Shown: one piece after another, positions 59,201 through 64,000 of the stretch | Position numbering within the stretch: position 1 is the stretch's first letter | Layout of the letters: every line of letters begins with the position of its first letter | Assembly: GCA_018714385.1 (NCBI GenBank) | Contig: DVNL01000014.1 | Coordinates: 127,061 to 191,060, forward strand | DNA: 64,000 nucleotides | Direction of reading: 5' to 3' | Source: Candidatus Enterosoma merdigallinarum | Lineage (GTDB): Bacteria > Bacillota_I > Bacilli_A > RFN20 > CAG-288 | The notes under the pieces: generated by a model | What the model was told of the DNA's origin: nothing | Seen by the model: only the letters and a program-made list of their open reading frames with translations | Database searches by the model: none | Made by a program: the position numbers and the translations under genes

Positions 59201-62083
59201 GATTGCTATGCCGAGGTGAAGTCCATCGATCTCGCCGGCAAGCTCTTCCACAAATCCAAGAGTGCAAAAAGGGCAAAGAAAGGGCTCAAGAAGTATTTGA
59301 CCGGCACGGTCAAGACAAAAGAGGCAAGCGAACTTCTTTCGACTTGTATCGAACTCCAGGACAAGAGAAACGATCTTGACACCTTCCTTCCTCTTATTCG
59401 GAATGTCTTCCGAGATGAATTCAAGGATATCGATGAAACGGATTCTGATGAATTGAACAGACAGTTCCAATATTCATTGAGTCTTTCTGAAAGCGTCGTG
59501 TCGATCGAGGATCCTACGCAGCAGAAAGTGATGCTTTCTTCTCTTCTTTCCTTCTCACGTTCGATCTCCAATATCAATGTCAACATGCTCAATGTCTTCA
59601 GGACCGTCCATGCCGACTTCAAGAGGATGGCGGAGGACTATCGACAGAAATTGGATATCGACCTTTCCTATCTTCCGGACAAATACGAATTCTATTCCGG
59701 CCTTCCCACGCATCTTTCCAAGATCAAGGAGAAACTCCTTTTCGCCGCCGAATGGGCCAACATGAACTCCGCCATAGACGAGCTGAAGGCCTTGGACTTG
59801 AAACCTGCCGCAGACTGCCTGATGGAAGGCACGGTCACCTGCCAGGATTTGGGGAAGGCCATCGACTGCAACATCTATCTGGGGACGGCTCTCCTCTCCA
59901 TCCGCGAGAACAACCTGGAATCTTTCTCCGGGTTGAGCGAAGAGGCCACGATCAGCAAATACAACGATGAATGCCGGAAGTTCCGTGATCTTTCCATCGC
60001 CCAGCTTCTGTGCCAGCTCAGCGAGAATATTCCGAACGATAATTCCAACGCCTCGCCGACTTCCGAACTCGGGTTCTTGAAGAAGGCTGTCGCCTCTAAC
60101 GGTCATGGCAAGAGCATCCGCAAGATCCTCGACGGCGCCATCAATCTCATTAGGACGCTATGTCCCTGCTTCCTAATGTCCCCGATGTCCGCGGCGACCT
60201 ATCTCAGTCCGGAGATGGCTCCCTTCGATGTCGTCATCTTTGATGAAGCGTCCCAGATTCCGACGGCGGAAGCGGTAGGGCCGATCAGCCGTGGCAGGAG
60301 CCTTGTCGTCTGCGGCGACAGTAATCAGCTTCCCCCGACCTCTTTCTTCAAGCGCGACAACTCTTCGGAGAACAGCGATTTCCTCACTTCGTCTCTTCCC
60401 TCCATCCTCGAGGAATGCAAGGCCATCATGCTTCCCGAGCAGGAATTGCGCTGGCACTATCGAAGCCGTTCGGAGTCGTTGATCGCTTTCTCCAACCACG
60501 AGTTCTATTATGACTCTCTTTATACCTTCCCCTCTATCGATGACCAAATCTCGATGGTCCGCTATTGCCATGTCGACTCTTCCTATGATCGTTCGCGTTC
60601 CCGAACCAACGACGAGGAGGCCAAGGCCATCGTCAAGGAGGTGCTTAGAAGGAAGAGCGATCCCAAGCTCAAGAAGGAATCCATCGGTATCGTCGCCTTC
60701 TCCCAGGCGCAGAAGGATCTCATCGAGGACAAACTCGACGATGTCCTCGTCGGCAAATTGAAGGAGGAGGATGACGAAGCGCTCGAGCCGATATTCGTCA
60801 AGAACCTGGAGAATGTCCAGGGGGACGAAAGGGATATCATTATCTTTTCCATCGGCTATGGCGCCGATAGGAACGGACGGTTGACGATGAACTTCGGACC
60901 CATCAACGGAATCAACGGATTCCGCCGACTCAATGTCGCTATCTCCAGGGCGAGAAAGGAAATGCTCATCTATACCAATATCGACCCAGACAAGTATCAC
61001 GACGAGGACATCGACAATCCCGGAGCCCAATATCTCTTCCGCTTCCTTCGCTACGCCAAGCATGGCAGAAGTGCCTTGACCAATTCGACCCGCACCAAGG
61101 CAAAGGAAAACGAAGTCATCGCGGAGTCCATTGCCAAGGAACTGAGGGCGAAGGGATATACCGTCCACACCGGCGTCGGCGATTCCTCTTTCCATCTCAA
61201 TCTCGCCATCGTCGACAAAGATCGCCCCGAAGACTATCTGCTTGGCGTCATGATCGAGGGGGAAAGAGGAACCAACTACCATCTCGTCGACAAGCTCCAG
61301 ATCCAGCCGCAGGTCCTCAAGTCCTTGGGATGGAAGACCATCCGCGTCTATGCGCTCGACTGGATCAATTCCCCGACGAGCGTCGTCACCGAGATCGAGA
61401 TCGCCTACAAGAAATCCTTGGATGCCAAGAGATCCCGATCCTACAAAGGCGTGTATGAGAAAGGGACGATGGAGACGCCGCCTTTCCGCGCTCCGATCCT
61501 CCAGGAAGGAAAGAAAAGGACCAGCAAGGGAAAGGACTATCTTGTCCCCGCCTACTCGACGATTCCTTTTTCCAAGATGGACAGGAAGACCATCCTGGAA
61601 CAGATCGGCATCGTCCTTTTGAGTGAAGCCCCCATCAGCGAGAGGCTCCTCCAAAAGCGCATCACCAAGATCTTCGGATTGACGCGCCTTGCCAACAAGA
61701 ACAAGGAGGAATATGACCTCGCTATTGAGGAGGCATTGAAGACCTATCCGACGACTCGGAACAAGGATCTGACTCTTTTCTTCTGGAACATCGATGCCGA
61801 TCCCAAGAGGCTTTCCTTCTATCGGAAACGGAGCGGCAATTCTGAAAGGGCGATAAACGATATCGCCAAGGAAGAGATCGCCGTCGCCATCTATGACGTC
61901 CTGATGGATCAGTTCGGCCTCGACAAGGAAGGCTTGGCAAGACAGCTTCTTTCCTATTTCTCTATGTCCCGCGACACCGGAAAGTACAAGGACATCATCG
62001 ACGAAGCCATCGACTGGGCCATCGACAACAGGACGGATTTCCTCACCACGGGCGAAAACGGCGCCCTGCTTCTCAAGAGCTAA
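56282..62083 (+). CDS. DUF4011-type SF1 helicase with pseudo-transglutaminase and nuclease-like domains
   Basis: 1933 aa. The N-terminal part (about 100-300) follows the transglutaminase-like region of the family, but the catalytic Cys and His positions read Pro228 and Ser254. DUF4011 region about 380-640. SF1 helicase: Walker A GPPGTGKS (681-688), DEAS (1321-1324), GDSNQLPP, LRWHYRSRSES, VQGDERDIIIFS and RLNVAISRAR (1549-1558). Between motifs Ia and II is a ~600-residue helical insertion. Then a PD-(D/E)xK/Vsr-type domain (about 1610-1690, LNLAIV...LLGVMIEGE) and a DUF3320-like C-terminal winged helix (about 1750-1830). Related single-protein helicase-nucleases are catalogued as antiviral candidates. 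One operon with the 62120 gene. Confidence 0.85.
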   Translation: METSTNEQTIRIKAKTVPGISLLSVVNEPLAGIVSLAVENLSEKGVQDLRVEISFEPAFGKEHTLYFNYVGPKSTSLVSPNELKKVVFDKNYFSSIAEREDGTIHIRAFVGDKPDPICSEEIDVPLLSYDTWGGIGEVKYSHLVSFVMPGMPAVKLLSVKAGDILRNEKKGVACGYQEDPQGVLDQMEAVFRAIQGRQIEYLDTDRNIEGGERVRLPEFVLKDKKGTPVDLAVLFASVLEDIGLHPVLCLKEDSAWVGCFLEEDVFLANSIEDGYGHVQSLEQQDKLVLIDVRHLANPIVTFQEAVEKTKTTAVKAKEAFCAVDVSICRDSGIFPLPLVYDEEEGLRLEIANQYQRTHAQDSFDETILAPREGPSSGFDIWERELLDLSMNNPLLNDKIKRSISFLCNDTAFFTKSFKDDDKFTIAQKPVTMTGEVDPLQVSSEGQYQALSENAIKAKKLISVQSDSDLQDRLKRIYRKYRDNLNETGSNTLYLTVGLLKYFEIQNQNNLGAYRLAPVVLIPVDLVRDAKGKGYYLRLRDEDWLFNTTLIEFLKKERGLNLSLVERIQPDGEGHLDVEKILNEVEKAIAGIPGWFCYRNYLGLGSFDFTHYCMWNDLRNRRDQMEKNPIVKSLATGRKEWSESTSTNPIKESDCCIPLVADSSQIEAVKKCADGKSFILFGPPGTGKSQTIVNMIANTLFHGKKVLFVSEKQAALDVVYNRLKRIGLDPFCLQLHSAKASKGSVLSQFSNAFKHAQLGSPAEYESTKEDIVNLRAKLEYDIEVFNKKSPCFLSINDALIGYESVKDCRKIPSFGDDFIRKMNEEKFKKINDVAERIAYLEAYGHFGEYYNNDLMPLRGHAYGLEKREQIGKAVDELLKKANALSASINKIKNTFRPSFSLTRQNTDVLVSYLDAYLVPEAPHPLSPAIIDFTLRDNKERIQEFLDKLKDYQNKRREKILPVLNPQVLDDITLKDCYAEVKSIDLAGKLFHKSKSAKRAKKGLKKYLTGTVKTKEASELLSTCIELQDKRNDLDTFLPLIRNVFRDEFKDIDETDSDELNRQFQYSLSLSESVVSIEDPTQQKVMLSSLLSFSRSISNINVNMLNVFRTVHADFKRMAEDYRQKLDIDLSYLPDKYEFYSGLPTHLSKIKEKLLFAAEWANMNSAIDELKALDLKPAADCLMEGTVTCQDLGKAIDCNIYLGTALLSIRENNLESFSGLSEEATISKYNDECRKFRDLSIAQLLCQLSENIPNDNSNASPTSELGFLKKAVASNGHGKSIRKILDGAINLIRTLCPCFLMSPMSAATYLSPEMAPFDVVIFDEASQIPTAEAVGPISRGRSLVVCGDSNQLPPTSFFKRDNSSENSDFLTSSLPSILEECKAIMLPEQELRWHYRSRSESLIAFSNHEFYYDSLYTFPSIDDQISMVRYCHVDSSYDRSRSRTNDEEAKAIVKEVLRRKSDPKLKKESIGIVAFSQAQKDLIEDKLDDVLVGKLKEEDDEALEPIFVKNLENVQGDERDIIIFSIGYGADRNGRLTMNFGPINGINGFRRLNVAISRARKEMLIYTNIDPDKYHDEDIDNPGAQYLFRFLRYAKHGRSALTNSTRTKAKENEVIAESIAKELRAKGYTVHTGVGDSSFHLNLAIVDKDRPEDYLLGVMIEGERGTNYHLVDKLQIQPQVLKSLGWKTIRVYALDWINSPTSVVTEIEIAYKKSLDAKRSRSYKGVYEKGTMETPPFRAPILQEGKKRTSKGKDYLVPAYSTIPFSKMDRKTILEQIGIVLLSEAPISERLLQKRITKIFGLTRLANKNKEEYDLAIEEALKTYPTTRNKDLTLFFWNIDADPKRLSFYRKRSGNSERAINDIAKEEIAVAIYDVLMDQFGLDKEGLARQLLSYFSMSRDTGKYKDIIDEAIDWAIDNRTDFLTTGENGALLLKS

Positions 62084-62119
62084 CGTTTTCCTTGAAAGGA
62101 TTTCGGCAAGCCAAAGACG

Positions 62120-63223
62120 ATGGATACGTTGATCGAGATGTTCGACGCCATGAAACGGGAAGAGGGAAGGAAGGTCGTGCTGGGATCGGTCTATATCGCT
62201 TCCAGCCTCGACTACGATCTTTTTCGCGAGGACGGGAAGAACGTCCTTCTTCTCGACGGCAGGCGATATGAGATTCCAGACCATGCTGCTCTTCGAGTCG
62301 AGGAGGACGAGGTTTATGTCGACAACAGGACGGCTTTCCCGGTTTCGAACGAGGGCGAAGAGGGAATCCTGACGGAAAACGGCGAACGAATCCTCGGGAC
62401 GGTCGACAGGATCCCGACCTTTTTTCTGGTCCCAGAAAAGGAAAAAGATGGCAGTCTTGGGATTCGAAACGTCCGTCAGGCGCAAGAGGATGACCGGATC
62501 GACAAGAGAATCCCTCTTTTTGTCTACCGCATCCATGACGAAAGGGGGCATGAATTTCCTGTCGAGGTCTTTCGCGGAGGCAGGAATCGGAAAAGACGCG
62601 GACGCATCATGTATGGCACGATGGAGATCTATGCCAACGCCGAGGACGACGACTCGACAGTCCTCTCTTTGATATCGCAGCTTCTCTCCAGGACGAAGAC
62701 AAGCGTCTATTTTCTTCCCTTCTACGATGGCGAAAGCCTCTTCTTTTTCGGCAAGAGGAAAAAGATCACGACGGATAGGGATTCTTTAGGGGATCCGAAT
62801 TGCTTCTATGTGGAAAAAGGGGAGCATCCCATCAAGAAGTACAAGGAATTGTTTTTTCTCTATCTCAAGAAAAGAATCGTGGAAATCGGCTTCAAAATGG
62901 GATTGGATCTCCGAAGATGGGAAGTAAAGGTTGGAGACTATCGTTCCTTCTTTGCCTGCAACGCCTATTCACGGAAATTCTTCCGCTTCGATTATCGGAA
63001 CGTCGCCTATCGGAAAGACATTCTCGATGCCCTTATCGTCCACGAAGTCTGCCATTGCTATCACCACAACCACTCCAAGGCCTTCTATGCTTTGTGCGAA
63101 CGATACTGGCCCAATTATCGCTACTACGACATGCTCTTGGACAACGGGGTATTCAACGAAAAACTTCTTTCTCCAGAGGAAAGAGAAATCTATCTTCCGG
63201 ATTTTGGACCGGATTTGAGGTAG
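62120..63223 (+). CDS. YgjP/DUF45-like zinc metallopeptidase with novel N-terminal region
   Basis: 367 aa. The C-terminal ~125 residues match the YgjP/DUF45 (WLM-like) family: LIVHEVCHCYHHNHSKAFYALCERYWPNYR, with zinc motif His308-Glu309-x-x-His312 and a further His318 in NHS, preceded by the YRSFFACNAYSRKFFRFDYRNVAY strands. The N-terminal ~235 residues are not recognised; they include RIHDERGHEFPVEVFRGG and a predicted strand-rich domain. It starts 36 bases after the helicase-nuclease stop in the same direction, so the two are probably co-expressed. The 3' end overlaps a convergent gene by 34 bases. Confidence 0.7.
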   Translation: MDTLIEMFDAMKREEGRKVVLGSVYIASSLDYDLFREDGKNVLLLDGRRYEIPDHAALRVEEDEVYVDNRTAFPVSNEGEEGILTENGERILGTVDRIPTFFLVPEKEKDGSLGIRNVRQAQEDDRIDKRIPLFVYRIHDERGHEFPVEVFRGGRNRKRRGRIMYGTMEIYANAEDDDSTVLSLISQLLSRTKTSVYFLPFYDGESLFFFGKRKKITTDRDSLGDPNCFYVEKGEHPIKKYKELFFLYLKKRIVEIGFKMGLDLRRWEVKVGDYRSFFACNAYSRKFFRFDYRNVAYRKDILDALIVHEVCHCYHHNHSKAFYALCERYWPNYRYYDMLLDNGVFNEKLLSPEEREIYLPDFGPDLR

Positions 63224-63585
63224 CTTGCCCAGACCTCTTCCTTTTCTTCGAGATGCAGGAAGGCTTTGGACAGGGATTGCGAAGATATCCGCCGATGCCG
63301 GGAAAGGGAATCCAAGAATCGCTTCAGACTCTCAAGCCTTTCGTGGAGGCTCTTTTTCGATCGGACGAGGCGGTTGCGGATCATGAAGTCCACGATGTAC
63401 GTGTCGATGTTCGATGGCTTGGCAGCATCTTTGACGGCGGCAAATTGCTGCCGGATCAGAAAATCGATGGCATAGTTTCGGGCGATTTGCATATGAAAAG
63501 TCGTCTCCTCGATCGAAAGGCCGATGTAGAGAAGGTCTTCTTTGTAAAGCCCGAGATAGTATTCCGCTTCTTTTGTTTTTTCCAT
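63190..63585 (-). CDS. Hypothetical helical protein
   Basis: 131 aa, not recognised. Predicted all-helical, with a central IDFLIRQQF...IDTYIVDFMIRNRLVRSKKSLHERLESLKRFLDSL pattern, basic C-terminus and no membrane segment. A -10 box TAAAAT (minus strand, 63594-63599) ends 8 bases before the ATG and no Shine-Dalgarno precedes it. Its last 34 bases overlap the 3' end of the metallopeptidase gene on the other strand. Confidence 0.6.
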   Translation of the reverse strand: MEKTKEAEYYLGLYKEDLLYIGLSIEETTFHMQIARNYAIDFLIRQQFAAVKDAAKPSNIDTYIVDFMIRNRLVRSKKSLHERLESLKRFLDSLSRHRRISSQSLSKAFLHLEEKEEVWASYLKSGPKSGR

Positions 63586-63593
63586 CGCATTTA

Positions 63594-63599
63594 ATTTTA
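63594..63599 (-). promoter_or_regulatory. -10 box directly before the 63585 gene (leaderless)
   Basis: TAAAAT on the minus strand, 8 bases before the ATG; -35 unclear (TTGCTC would be at 20 bases). Confidence 0.4.
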
Positions 63600-63899
63600 G
63601 CGCATGGATGGAAGGAGATGAGCAAACCTTTTGCAGATCGGGAGACTTCTTGTCAGATAGCGAGAACTGCTACCACGTGTGCAAGTCCTGGCCCTCTAAT
63701 TACGGAATCCCTCTTGTAATCATTCACACTCGGCAAATTCAAGTATATGGGAGTGTATTTGGGGTGATTTCACAGGAAAAACTTTCGCAATTATGTTAAT
63801 ATTTCACCTGTTATTTGGGACACCTCGTTTTCTTAGTATCAAAATAGTATCACAGAAAACCAGAGTTTGCAAGAGTTCCGGGCTTTGCAAGTACCTGTC

Positions 63900-63928
63900 G
63901 AAATTGGCCTCAATTTGAGGCCAATTTC
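63900..63928. repeat. Perfect inverted repeat 1 at right edge
   Basis: GAAATTGGCCTCA (63900-63912) / TGAGGCCAATTTC (63916-63928), 13-base stem with a 3-base loop. Confidence 0.9.
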
Positions 63929-63958
63929 GGCCACTGACCTCCACTCAAAATCAAAGGA

Positions 63959-63989
63959 GGCAGGCAAGCACCCCTGGGGCTTGCCTGCC
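63959..63989. repeat. Perfect inverted repeat 2 at right edge
   Basis: GGCAGGCAAGC (63959-63969) / GCTTGCCTGCC (63979-63989), 11-base stem with a 9-base loop that can pair further (CCC/GGG). No T-tract on either side. Confidence 0.9.
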
Positions 63990-64000
63990 TTGATAACCGC

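Larger units (their letters stand above)
63600..64000. other. Gene-free right edge of the window
   Basis: About 400 bases with no supported gene. Contents: an 8-base direct repeat TTTGCAAG (63866-63873 and 63884-63891, 18 apart), TAGTATCA repeated at 63834-63841 and 63845-63852, and two perfect hairpins listed separately. This could be the edge of a mobile element or a regulatory region for a gene beyond the window. Confidence 0.45.

Noticed and set aside
63640..63720. tRNA-like stretch (GTGCAAGTCCTGGCCC...)
   Set aside because: No T-loop consensus, no acceptor stem and no anticodon arm could be folded.
1..64000. CRISPR array, rRNA genes or insertion sequence with transposase
   Set aside because: No regularly spaced repeats of 24-40 bases, no rRNA signature sequences and no transposase motifs were seen on either strand.

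Overview
The window looks like chromosomal DNA of a low-to-medium GC, Gram-positive-type fermentative bacterium. It is most likely an uncultured Bacillota/Mollicutes-affiliated gut lineage (Erysipelotrichia- or RFN20-like), but that placement is inference. The supporting signs are: no outer-membrane genes; lipoproteins whose mature ends are Ser/Pro-rich linkers; an rpmH-rnpA-yidC-jag cluster; oligopeptide transporter subunits with large insertions of the kind known from mollicutes; a trimeric [FeFe] hydrogenase; and TGA used as a stop, so the standard bacterial code.

Layout. 1-1435: end of a NatA/NatB-type ABC exporter. 1495-1570: tRNA-Lys(CUU) with its terminator. 1618-3740: an AT-rich, apparently acquired patch holding an unrecognised ORF, a truncated AlbA_2-family remnant and a DUF234-type ATPase flanked by near-identical inverted repeats. 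3895-9847 (minus strand): a GNAT-like protein and DegV, a DUF898-like membrane protein, then jag-yidC-rnpA-rpmH, with rpmH (45 aa) included here. 10261-12200: DUF308 membrane protein, small HTH protein, pyridoxine kinase. 12340-15712: Bax-1 inhibitor family protein, a DUF4145-like membrane protein, a prolyl-aminopeptidase-like hydrolase and an unknown protein. 15699-20037: a MacB-like ABC exporter, YebC and two small proteins. 20099-25249 (minus strand): gmk, priA, an unknown protein, a degenerate phosphoribosyltransferase, and a hemolysin-III/PAQR protein.

25458-32347: a surface membrane protein and a second MacB-like exporter, followed by a DUF1538 membrane protein with two P-II-like partners. 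32715-36932: a 1405-aa surface subtilase. 37005-46630: a DUF3899 protein and a complete oppABCDF operon; OppC, OppD and OppF carry large insertions. The subtilase and peptide importer together suggest extracellular protein digestion followed by peptide uptake. 46869-50778: two lipoproteins. 50867-55057 (minus strand): hydC-hydB-hydA, which would re-oxidise NADH and ferredoxin by making H2. 55221-56024: PHP phosphatase. 56282-63223: a 1933-aa DUF4011-type helicase/nuclease next to a YgjP-like zinc-peptidase protein with a novel N-terminus; this is the best candidate in the window for an undescribed (defence-like) system. The last ~400 bases lack a gene and contain two perfect hairpins.

Recurrent themes are tightly overlapping operon genes, GNRA-loop terminators, and four genes whose -10 box lies only 6-8 nt before the ATG with no Shine-Dalgarno sequence, suggesting leaderless mRNAs. 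All functional calls are from reading sequence motifs; no database search was possible.
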